Shown in pieces: positions 44,209 to 52,572 of a DNA stretch of 64,000 bases (its first letter is position 1; each line of letters opens with the position of its first letter). The position numbers and the translations under genes were made by a program. Under the pieces are notes generated by a model. That model was not told where the DNA came from and made no database searches. It was given only the letters and a program-made list of their open reading frames with translations. The DNA lies in assembly GCA_965223025.1 (NCBI GenBank), contig CBDCVP010000022.1:1488001-1552000 (forward strand), read 5' to 3'. Source of the stretch: JABDMH01 sp965223025 (GTDB lineage: Bacteria; Bacteroidota; Bacteroidia; Chitinophagales; Saprospiraceae).

Positions 44209-47081
44209 TAATCAAGCAATCACAGGTTCGGCATCGTTGGGGTATGTGGGCCTGGATCGTACCACCGATAGCCATTGTTGTATACATAGTGCTGCTGCAA
44301 AGAAACCAGGTGCCATCGTTTGAGTTTTCCGAGGGCAATGGGCAGAGAATTTTCTTGTGCGATATGGAAAAGACGAACGCTACCCATTTCCTCGACCATG
44401 ATTTCACCTTTGAGGGTGCAGCATCGCAATCCAGTGCCTTTGCCCACAGCGGCAAGCATAGTATCAAGCTCAATGCACAGGCTATATATGGCCTCACATC
44501 TCAGATTCACCTCCATCGACAGGCATCTACTTATCAACTTTCAGTCTGGCGGTACAATCCCCATCAAATACCATCTTGGCTGGTGGTGTCCGCATCCGAT
44601 CCCGGTGATCTCTACCATGCAGTACAAGAGAGCAAATATTATAATGAGGAAGACTGGGAGTACTTGCAGATCACCTTTACGGTACCTGCTGGGATGGAAT
44701 CCATAAACCTCTATTGTTACCTGGACTCAAAAGCGAATGGAGCAGTATATTTTGATGATCTAGAACTCAGAGTGTTTGACTTACAGGCAACCGCTGTAAA
44801 CTACGATATCCCGCAAATCGAGCTCACCGTTGATCCAGCAGGGTTAAGGAAGCTAGCCTTAAAAAGGAAAGATGCATTCAAACAGGGTTTACTCGTGTCG
44901 ACCGACGATGATTGGGTAAAGGCCAAAGTGAGTGATCACCAAGAAGAAGCAAAAGCCAAGATTCGCTTGAAGGGTGACTGGCTTGATCACCTAAGCGGTG
45001 ACAAATGGTCTTTTAGAGTCCAAGTGAGCGATCCAAATTCTTTTTGGAGACTAAAAACCTTTAGCCTGCAAAAGCCAGAGACACGGGGATTTATCAAGGA
45101 GTGGTATTACCATCGATTGCTCAAAGATGAGGAAATACTTAGTCCCACCTATGAATTTGTCTTGTTGTCACTGAATGATAAAGTCCTGGGAATTTATGCA
45201 CTTGAAGAACATTTTGAAAAAGAACTCATAGAGTCCAGCTCCAAGCGCGAGGGACCCATCTTGAAGTTCGCAGAAGAGCGTTTTTGGTCTGGAATACAGC
45301 GACAGTTTAAATCGACCGGAGTAGGTCAAGATCCTGTATTGCTGACAGACAAGGAAAATGCATTTTGGTCGGCTGAAATTGCGGCCTTTAATGAAAAACA
45401 GCTAGCTACCAATCCCAACCTAGTAGTTCAGTATCAAAGGGGTGCACATATGCTCACTCAGTTCAAGTACCGGCAAGATAGCCTTGCTTTCCTCTTCGAC
45501 GTTGCACAGCTGGGCAAGTACCTTGCCATCATAGATGTGATGGGTGCTTATCATAATCTGACCTGGCACAATCAAAGGTGGTATTACAATCCTGTCATTG
45601 ATCGATTGGAGCCGATAGGATTTGATGGCTTCACAGAAGGAAATTTTGGTCTAAGCCCAGGATCCACCTTAGTAGCCGAGGAGGCTTATAAGTCTGACAA
45701 AGATTCTTTTGAGCCATACCGGAAATTATTTCGAGATTCAAGTGTGGTCGCCGCCTATGTCGGCCATCTGACTCGACTGAGCTCTGTTGGCCATGTGCAT
45801 GCTTTTGAGGCCGCCAACAGGTCAAGAATTCGAAAATTAATCTCAGCTCTTAGCGACGAATACCTGGACTTTGATTTCGATCCTGACTATGTTAGAAAGC
45901 GAGCACAAATGATTCGGCTTAGTCTGCTGCCCTATCAAAATCACAGCTTGCAGGTCACGAGCAATGGTCAAAACCAACTACATCTCACCAACAAACACTT
46001 ACTACCATTGCTGGTCTACTTGGACAGTAATGAGAGTGGGGGCATTCTTGTCTACCCTCACAAACAGCAGCAGGATGCCATTTCTGTACGGATGCAAAAA
46101 ATACCCAAACTAATCAGTTATCAAGTCTTAGGCATCGACAGTATGTACACGGCTGAGGTTGTCATGACTCCGATGGCTCAAATGCCCGGGAGCCAGACTA
46201 TTCATGGTCCCAATTTTTCGACTCATCCACTGTGCGAAACTATGGAAAGTACCATTGTACTGAAAAGTGGCACTTGCAGGAGTCCCATTAGGATCCCTGA
46301 GGGATATGAGGTGATCGTTCCCGCTGGCTGTCGAATCGACTTCGTATCCGGAAACTACCTCTCCTCCAGATCTCATATACGTGCTCAGGGTACCGAAGAG
46401 AATCCAATCATCCTGTATTCTTCTGATGGAACTGGAGGGATCTCGGTGGCTCAAACTACACAACAGTCTTACATAAACCATGTCGTCTTCCGCAATCTTG
46501 GGACCATTGCCAAAGACGGTCATCTGCTGACCGGAGGGGTAACATTTTATGAGGCGGATGTACAACTGAATCACTGTGCGTTCTTACATAGCCATGAGGA
46601 AGACGCCCTTAACATCATACGATCGGACTTTGAGCTGTCGAATGCATTGTTTGACAGCAGTGCTTTCGATGCATTTGATGCCGATTTCAGTACAGGACAG
46701 ATAAGGCGTTGTGTATTTAACTATGTAGGCAACGATGCCATGGATTTTTCGGGATGTAAGGTGAGTGTCGATGGCTGCCGGCTAAGTCATATAGGTGATA
46801 AAGGGCTTTCTGTGGGTGAGCATTCTGATGTACAGGTGGGAGAAGTCTATATAGAACATGCCCCAATCGGTGTTGCAGCCAAAGACCTATCCAAATTGCT
46901 GGTCGAAGACATCATGCTGGATCGCGTAAATACTGCCTTTACCGCCTATCAGAAGAAAGCGACTTTTGGTCCTGCGGAGATTACAGTGCGCAACTATCAG
47001 GTGAAAAAAGTGGAGCACCTCCACATCATCGAGGCAGGATCAATCTTGCATTTATCTGGTCTAAACGTCTCGATGAATTGA
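44205..47081 (+). CDS. CotH kinase-family protein with beta-helix domain
   Basis: The 958-residue protein has an N-terminal membrane anchor (about 8-28), a beta-sandwich-like domain (about 40-200), a CotH kinase-like domain (about 215-560, with AKIRLKGDWLDHL, LLSLNDKVLGIYALEEHFEK, LAIIDVMGAYHNLTWHN and IGFDGF) and a parallel beta-helix C-terminus (about 680-950, right-handed repeat type). CotH proteins are atypical secreted kinases first known from spore coats. Its likely substrate here is unknown. It sits between DUF4956 (4-bp overlap) and a VTC-domain gene (10-bp gap). Confidence 0.85.
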   Translation: MIIKQSQVRHRWGMWAWIVPPIAIVVYIVLLQRNQVPSFEFSEGNGQRIFLCDMEKTNATHFLDHDFTFEGAASQSSAFAHSGKHSIKLNAQAIYGLTSQIHLHRQASTYQLSVWRYNPHQIPSWLVVSASDPGDLYHAVQESKYYNEEDWEYLQITFTVPAGMESINLYCYLDSKANGAVYFDDLELRVFDLQATAVNYDIPQIELTVDPAGLRKLALKRKDAFKQGLLVSTDDDWVKAKVSDHQEEAKAKIRLKGDWLDHLSGDKWSFRVQVSDPNSFWRLKTFSLQKPETRGFIKEWYYHRLLKDEEILSPTYEFVLLSLNDKVLGIYALEEHFEKELIESSSKREGPILKFAEERFWSGIQRQFKSTGVGQDPVLLTDKENAFWSAEIAAFNEKQLATNPNLVVQYQRGAHMLTQFKYRQDSLAFLFDVAQLGKYLAIIDVMGAYHNLTWHNQRWYYNPVIDRLEPIGFDGFTEGNFGLSPGSTLVAEEAYKSDKDSFEPYRKLFRDSSVVAAYVGHLTRLSSVGHVHAFEAANRSRIRKLISALSDEYLDFDFDPDYVRKRAQMIRLSLLPYQNHSLQVTSNGQNQLHLTNKHLLPLLVYLDSNESGGILVYPHKQQQDAISVRMQKIPKLISYQVLGIDSMYTAEVVMTPMAQMPGSQTIHGPNFSTHPLCETMESTIVLKSGTCRSPIRIPEGYEVIVPAGCRIDFVSGNYLSSRSHIRAQGTEENPIILYSSDGTGGISVAQTTQQSYINHVVFRNLGTIAKDGHLLTGGVTFYEADVQLNHCAFLHSHEEDALNIIRSDFELSNALFDSSAFDAFDADFSTGQIRRCVFNYVGNDAMDFSGCKVSVDGCRLSHIGDKGLSVGEHSDVQVGEVYIEHAPIGVAAKDLSKLLVEDIMLDRVNTAFTAYQKKATFGPAEITVRNYQVKKVEHLHIIEAGSILHLSGLNVSMN

Positions 47082-47091
47082 TTTCAGATTG

Positions 47092-47724
47092 ATGCGATAT
47101 GAACTAAAATACAATCCCTTGGTGCTCAGCTTTGATGATTGCATCGGCATCATACGCGGACATCCAGGGTCATTTAGGTCCCTACATCCCGATCGGCAAG
47201 TCAATAACATCTACCTGGACTCTCCAGATCTTGATTGTTTTAACGACAACGTGTCGGGTGTATCGCGGCGAAAGAAGTATCGCATCCGCTGGTATGGCGA
47301 TGATTTTGACTCGATTCACAAACCTCAATTGGAGTTGAAATGGAAGGAAAACCAGCTAGGTGGCAAAGTGACAAGCCGTATGAGCAATTTTTCGATGATG
47401 GATCAGCGGCAAGTTGTACAATCCATGGCAAAACAAGGTCTGATCCCACCGCACTATGGGGCTGTCTCGACCAACAGCTACACGAGGAGCTACTTTCAGT
47501 CCATGGATGGATGTTTTCGGGTTACCATTGATCACAACTTAGTTTTTGGCAATTTTTTTTCTGGCCCTGGCTCACCCAGCACTCGCTGTGACCGGATTAT
47601 TGTCGAGCTGAAATACGACCAGGGTTTAGATGACGAAGCTGAGCGAATAAGACAGTTTCTTCCCTTCCAGCGGACGCGTTTTTCTAAATACGTTCATGGA
47701 TTACTGACGGTATTAGGGGTTTGA
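47092..47724 (+). CDS. VTC-domain protein (polyphosphate polymerase-like)
   Basis: The 210-residue protein starts with MRYELKYNPL, typical of VTC/CYTH-like tunnel folds (R/K-E-K strand pattern), then NNIYLDSPDLDCF, RKKYRIRWYGDD, LELKWKENQLGGK and VELKYDQG, all positions that in VTC enzymes face the phosphate tunnel. VTC4 of yeast makes polyphosphate from ATP; whether this bacterial protein does is not proven. Third gene of the DUF4956-CotH-VTC set. A TTG codon one step upstream (47089) is an alternative start. The 242-bp gap after it shows nothing I can name. Confidence 0.82.
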   Translation: MRYELKYNPLVLSFDDCIGIIRGHPGSFRSLHPDRQVNNIYLDSPDLDCFNDNVSGVSRRKKYRIRWYGDDFDSIHKPQLELKWKENQLGGKVTSRMSNFSMMDQRQVVQSMAKQGLIPPHYGAVSTNSYTRSYFQSMDGCFRVTIDHNLVFGNFFSGPGSPSTRCDRIIVELKYDQGLDDEAERIRQFLPFQRTRFSKYVHGLLTVLGV

Positions 47725-47966
47725 ATATCATGCAAAGATGTCGGCAATTGTATGGTCACATTCGCAAGTCATGACTGATCAGTGGAGCTCACCAGTTGAC
47801 TACTTCGGCTAAAGAGCTTAACTTGGTGAGTCGTTTTGTGGCAACCATAGATCCTAGAAGTACATATTACACGGGTCGCAACAGGTGATTGGGAAAGATT
47901 TCTAATGACCAGGGAGCAAGACTTTAAGGTATAGTTTTTGTGGTTAAAAAATTTGAACAATAGCAT

Positions 47967-50900
47967 ATGTCCCGGGAAGAATCGAGTTATGGTCTACTAA
48001 TCGAAAAGCTGGATCAGTTTATTCGTAAGTATTATTTAAACCAGATGATTCGGGGCCTGCTCTACAGCATTGGTCTCATTGTACTTTGCTTCCTGCTGTT
48101 TGCTTCGATCGAGCACTTCTTCTTTTTCGGCACGGCCGTACGTAAAATCTTGTTTTATTCTTTCATTGCCATTTCCGCAGTGGCTCTCTGTTTTTGGATT
48201 GGATTACCGCTCTTTAAGTATTTTCGGCTGGGCACCATCATCTCACACGAACAGGCTGCTGTGATCATCGGCAACCACTTTGGAAATGTGAGAGATAAAT
48301 TGATCAACATCTTACAGCTAAACCGCCAAATGGATGAGGTGGCGTCAAAATCGCTGATCAGAGCATCGATAGATCAAAAGACGAGACAAATACAGCCAGT
48401 CCCTTTTCAATCTGCGATCGATTTGGGGAAGAACAAAAAATATCTACCCTTTGCCTTACCACCACTGTTGCTTTTACTGGGACTCCTGATCGGTGCCCCG
48501 AGCTTAATCAAAGATCCAGCAAACAGGATCATCCGCAATAATCAGGAGTTCGAACGGGATGCGCCTTTTCAATTCGTGCTTGTCAACCCAAGTCTGGAAG
48601 TACCGCAATACGAAGACTTTAATCTCGACATAGCTCTGGAAGGTGATTATTTACCGGAGCAAGCCTTTATTGTAGTGAACGGATTTCAGTATCGACTCAA
48701 AAAGAAGGACGTGGCTAACTATAGCTACACTTTCAATAATGTGCAGCAGGATCAGAAATTTAGCTTTTTTGCAGAAGGTGTCTCCTCCAAAGCACACGAC
48801 CTGCGTGTACTGAAAAAGCCCAATATCTTAGATTTCTCCACCGATCTAGATTATCCTGCCTATTTGGGAAGGAAAGACGAGCAAGTATCCAATATCGGGG
48901 ATCTTGTCGTACCCGCTGGTACTAAGATTGATTGGGTGGTCGAGTCTGTAAATACTGACCACCTATGGTTTGAGCTGGAAGGGGCTGATCTCAAAGAAGC
49001 AGACCGAATAGGGGATGATACCTACACATTTAACAAGCGTTTGTACAGCAATCTAGCCTACAAGATGGTGATTGGTAATGATGACCTTCCCAAGGGAGAT
49101 TCCGTCTCATATGTGATATCTGTTGTTCCAGACCTGTACCCATCGGTTTCTCTCAAACAGTTTAATGACAGTACGCATCAAAAACTACAGTATTTGGTAG
49201 GTGAGGCATCGGATGATTATGGGCTTAGCCGTATTACCTTCAACTATGATGTGGTCAACCAGGGTAAGAAAGTGAGCGAGCTCACAACCATTGAATTAGA
49301 AAAGCCGCTGACCAAAAACACGAGCTTTGATCACATCTTCAATATAGAGGACTTGGAACTGAGACCTGGTGATGAGGTCAATTATTACTTTGAAGTATGG
49401 GATAACGACGGTGTGCATGGAGCAAAAAGTAGTAGAAGCTCCCTGCTTAAGTATAGTCAGCCTTCGGTTGAAGAATTTCAGGAAAAGGAAGATGCCAATG
49501 AGGAAGACATAAAAAACACGCTGGATGCTGCCCAAAGGGAAGCTGAAAAAATCAAGGAAGAGTTCAAGGCATTGCGAGAAAAGATGTTGCAAGAGAAATC
49601 CGTGGACTGGCAACTGAAAAAAGAGCTGGAAGATCTCTTAGATCGACAGAAAAATCTCGAAAATGAACTTGATAATGCTAAGAACAAGTTTGAAGAGAAC
49701 CTCAAAAATCAACCGGAATTCTCCCAAATAGATGAAGAGACACAGGAAAAGCAGGAAAAGTTGCGAGAACTTTTTGAGAAGCTCGCCGATGAAGAAACCA
49801 AAGAGTTGATGGAAAAGATCCAGAAGTTGATGGAGGAGCTCAAGAAGGATGATGCCCTTCAGATGATCGAAAATATGGAGTTTAATGAAGAAGAACTCTC
49901 CATGGAATTGGATCGACTGAAAGAGCTTTTCAAGCAATTAGAACTGGAGAGGGATTTAAAGCGGGAAATCGAAAAACTGGAGGAACTTGGTAAGAAACAA
50001 GAAGAATTAGGGGAGGAAACAGCTAAAGACGAATCCGGAGAGGAGCATGAGGAGAAGGGCAATGAGCAAGAAGAAGAAAAGGGTGATGAGGAAGATGGTA
50101 ATCAGGGAGAAGAGCGTCAAGAAGAAGAAAAAGTGGCTAATGAGCAGGATGATGAGGGTAAGGAAGGTAGCGAGGAAGAGAATGCCAAGAATGATCAGGG
50201 AAATGAGAAAAGTGCGGAAGAAAAGCAGGAGGAAATGAATGAATCCTTTGAAGAGATCAAAAAGGAACTGGAAGAGTTGGTTAAGAAGAATGAAGAATTG
50301 CAATCACCAAAAAACATCGATGATCAAGGTGAGCAGCTTGAGGATATTCAGCAGGACATGGATAAGAGCATCGAGCAATTGCAACAGAACCAGAAGAAGG
50401 ATGCCAGTAAGTCTCAGAAAAATGCAGGCCAAAAAATGCAACAGGCAGCACAGCAGATGCAGCAACAAATGCAGGATGGGGAAATGGAACAGATGCAGGA
50501 GGATATGCAGGCGATGCGCCAACTTCTGGAAAACCTAATAGGTCTGTCATTTGAGCAAGAGCAGACGATCAGTGATTTCAACAAGACGCATACCAGCACG
50601 CCTAAGTATAAAACATTGGTCCAACAACAACATAAACTCAAAGACGATTTTCATTTGATCGAGGATAGTCTGCAGGCCCTTAGCCAGCGGGTTTTTCAGA
50701 TCGAATCATTTGTCCTAGAGAAAGTGGCTGACATCAACAAACACATGGACCGGAGCCTCAAACTACTTGAAGATCGTAAGAAAGCACAAGCCTCTGATGA
50801 TCAGCAACGTACGATGAAGAACGTGAATGACCTGGCACTGATGTTCAGCGAATCAATGGACCAAATGCAACAACAAATGGCCGGCATGATGGCCGGTAAG

Positions 50901-51470
50901 CAGATGTGCACTAAACCTGGTAGTGGTAATCCTAAAGACGGACAGGGCAATGTGCCGATGGATAAAATCAGTGAAGGGCAAAAGAACCTAAATGGGGAGA
51001 TGAAAAAGATGCGCGAAGGCATGGAGAAAGGCGCTCAGGAAGGTACGAGCAAGGAGTTTGCCCAAATGGCTGCCAAGCAGGCTGCTTTGCGAAAAGCACT
51101 GCGTGATCTCCAGAATGAGAAGCAGGCTCAAGGCCAGGGTTCCAAGGAATTAGAACAAATATTGGAACAAATGGACAAAATTGAAACTGATTTGGTCAAC
51201 AAGCGGTTGACCAATGAGATGCTGCGTAGGCAACAGGATATACTGACACGACTTCTGGAATCAGAACGGGCGGAAAGGGAGCGTGAATACGAAGACAAAC
51301 GCGAGTCCAAGAGCGCTGAAGAGCAAGAACGAAAACTTCCCCCATCGGTGGAAAAATATATCAAGGAGAGAGAAGCTCAGATCGAACCTTTTAAAACGGT
51401 ATCCCCCTCTTTGAAGCCATATTATAAACAGCTGGTTGAAGAATACTATAAATCGCTTAAAGATAGTTGA
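47967..51470 (+). CDS. DUF4175-family large coiled-coil membrane protein
   Basis: The 1167-residue protein has two or three N-terminal membrane helices (about 25-90 and 150-170), Ig-like domains (about 190-490) and a very long charged coiled-coil region (about 495-1130) rich in Glu, Lys and Gln with acidic low-complexity runs, ending in a short basic tail. The layout is that of Bacteroidota DUF4175 proteins, whose function is unknown. The next gene starts 1 bp after the stop, so translation is probably coupled. Confidence 0.88.
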   Translation: MSREESSYGLLIEKLDQFIRKYYLNQMIRGLLYSIGLIVLCFLLFASIEHFFFFGTAVRKILFYSFIAISAVALCFWIGLPLFKYFRLGTIISHEQAAVIIGNHFGNVRDKLINILQLNRQMDEVASKSLIRASIDQKTRQIQPVPFQSAIDLGKNKKYLPFALPPLLLLLGLLIGAPSLIKDPANRIIRNNQEFERDAPFQFVLVNPSLEVPQYEDFNLDIALEGDYLPEQAFIVVNGFQYRLKKKDVANYSYTFNNVQQDQKFSFFAEGVSSKAHDLRVLKKPNILDFSTDLDYPAYLGRKDEQVSNIGDLVVPAGTKIDWVVESVNTDHLWFELEGADLKEADRIGDDTYTFNKRLYSNLAYKMVIGNDDLPKGDSVSYVISVVPDLYPSVSLKQFNDSTHQKLQYLVGEASDDYGLSRITFNYDVVNQGKKVSELTTIELEKPLTKNTSFDHIFNIEDLELRPGDEVNYYFEVWDNDGVHGAKSSRSSLLKYSQPSVEEFQEKEDANEEDIKNTLDAAQREAEKIKEEFKALREKMLQEKSVDWQLKKELEDLLDRQKNLENELDNAKNKFEENLKNQPEFSQIDEETQEKQEKLRELFEKLADEETKELMEKIQKLMEELKKDDALQMIENMEFNEEELSMELDRLKELFKQLELERDLKREIEKLEELGKKQEELGEETAKDESGEEHEEKGNEQEEEKGDEEDGNQGEERQEEEKVANEQDDEGKEGSEEENAKNDQGNEKSAEEKQEEMNESFEEIKKELEELVKKNEELQSPKNIDDQGEQLEDIQQDMDKSIEQLQQNQKKDASKSQKNAGQKMQQAAQQMQQQMQDGEMEQMQEDMQAMRQLLENLIGLSFEQEQTISDFNKTHTSTPKYKTLVQQQHKLKDDFHLIEDSLQALSQRVFQIESFVLEKVADINKHMDRSLKLLEDRKKAQASDDQQRTMKNVNDLALMFSESMDQMQQQMAGMMAGKQMCTKPGSGNPKDGQGNVPMDKISEGQKNLNGEMKKMREGMEKGAQEGTSKEFAQMAAKQAALRKALRDLQNEKQAQGQGSKELEQILEQMDKIETDLVNKRLTNEMLRRQQDILTRLLESERAEREREYEDKRESKSAEEQERKLPPSVEKYIKEREAQIEPFKTVSPSLKPYYKQLVEEYYKSLKDS

Positions 51471-51471
51471 C

Positions 51472-51861
51472 ATGCTAAAATTAGCATCATGTTCCGAAAG
51501 TATCTGTGAGCTAGAGCAGTTTGTCCAAAACTTGTCGGAACAATATAATATCTGTCCTGAGAGATATCCCGATATTCTGATTAGTTTGACTGAAGCAGTC
51601 AATAATGCGATCATCCATGGTAATGGAGAATGTCGCTCCAAAAATGTACTCGTGGCCCACCGTTATCAAAAGCGCAGAGGTCTCACTTTTGAGATCTCAG
51701 ATGAAGGCCCCGGTTTTGATTATACCAGTATTCCCGATCCCACCAAAGTCGAGAATCTCGAGCGTACAGGGGGACGGGGAGTGTTCCTGATGAAACAGTT
51801 ATCCGATCGCATAAAATTTGCCAATAACGGCCGCACGGTTATTATCAATTTTGATGTTTAA
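51472..51861 (+). CDS. ATP-binding anti-sigma-factor-like kinase (RsbW family)
   Basis: The 129-residue protein is a lone GHKL ATPase: the N-box is SLTEAVNNAIIHGNG, the G1 box ISDEGPGFD and the G2 region GGRGVFLMKQLSD. Such small proteins act as serine kinases that bind sigma factors or anti-sigma antagonists. Partner genes are not adjacent; ybeY follows at 24 bp. The ATG at 51472 is preferred over one at 51436 inside the upstream gene. Confidence 0.88.
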   Translation: MLKLASCSESICELEQFVQNLSEQYNICPERYPDILISLTEAVNNAIIHGNGECRSKNVLVAHRYQKRRGLTFEISDEGPGFDYTSIPDPTKVENLERTGGRGVFLMKQLSDRIKFANNGRTVIINFDV

Positions 51862-51885
51862 TTCTCCTCTCTTCTACTGAGCCCC

Positions 51886-52302
51886 TTGATTTCCTTCCAC
51901 GCTGAAGATGCCGATCTGCCCAATATCCGTAAGGCTGATTTGACCATGTGGTTGCACGAAGTAGCTGAGGCTGAGGAGGTAACGATCAAAAGCCTGACCT
52001 ACATATTTTGCTCTGACAAGTATTTAAAGACACTCAATAAAGAATATCTCGATCACGATAATTACACAGATATTATCACTTTTCCTTATGGTTATGAGCC
52101 CATTGAAGCAGATATTTTCATCAGCTTAGAGCGAGTGGCCGAAAATGCTAAGTACTTTGAACACGACGACTTTCCGCAGGAGCTACACCGTGTCATGGTA
52201 CATGGCCTGATGCATATGTGCGGTTACCAAGACAAAAAAGCATCAGATAAGCGCCACATGCGATCATTGGAGAATAAGTATCTAGCACTCTTGAGTCCTT
52301 AA
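51886..52302 (+). CDS. ybeY: rRNA maturation endoribonuclease YbeY
   Basis: YbeY helps process 16S rRNA 3' ends. The 138-residue protein has LTYIFCSDKYLKTLNKEYL, DIITFPY and the metal motif HGLMHMCGYQD. In many YbeY proteins the third ligand is His (HGxLHLxGYDH); here it is Asp, which I recall as normal in Bacteroidota. The start is TTG at 51886, the only in-frame start before the conserved core. Confidence 0.92.
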   Translation: MISFHAEDADLPNIRKADLTMWLHEVAEAEEVTIKSLTYIFCSDKYLKTLNKEYLDHDNYTDIITFPYGYEPIEADIFISLERVAENAKYFEHDDFPQELHRVMVHGLMHMCGYQDKKASDKRHMRSLENKYLALLSP

Positions 52303-52424
52303 TATCCCTGATTCCAAGTGTGCACGTCAAGTTCGGGCAAATGATGCTCAGTCAAGGATCCGGAAATCGCTTAAATCCAGATCAGGCCAAACCGTCAAGA
52401 AACACATTATTAGTGATAGCTTCT

Positions 52425-52432
52425 TATCTTTG
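52425..52432 (+). promoter_or_regulatory. promoter -7 element for thrABC (1)
   Basis: TATCTTTG matches TAnnTTTG, 140 bp before thrA, which would give a leader of about 135 nt. I see no clear Thr/Ile-rich leader peptide of the enterobacterial attenuator type. Confidence 0.5.
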
Positions 52433-52506
52433 CGCCGATCTCAACTTGTGTTTCGACAGAATCCATACAAAAGATTGAAAATCAACAAACTATATATAGC
52501 AATTAT

Positions 52507-52514
52507 TATTTTTG
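52507..52514 (+). promoter_or_regulatory. promoter -7 element for thrABC (2)
   Basis: TATTTTTG is a second exact TAnnTTTG match, 58 bp before the thrA ATG, in an AT-rich stretch. Two promoters or one true site cannot be told apart here. Confidence 0.4.
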
Positions 52515-52572
52515 TTAAGATATGAGTTGAGAGATCATTCTGTTTTCTTCATCTAGTTTATTAGTAGCCTTC

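Noticed and set aside
49500..51350. Many overlapping frames on both strands within the DUF4175 gene
   Set aside because: They are shadows caused by the low-complexity Glu/Lys/Gln coding sequence.
52440..52572. thrA leader as an attenuator or riboswitch
   Set aside because: I found no leader peptide with repeated Thr/Ile codons and no convincing terminator hairpin.
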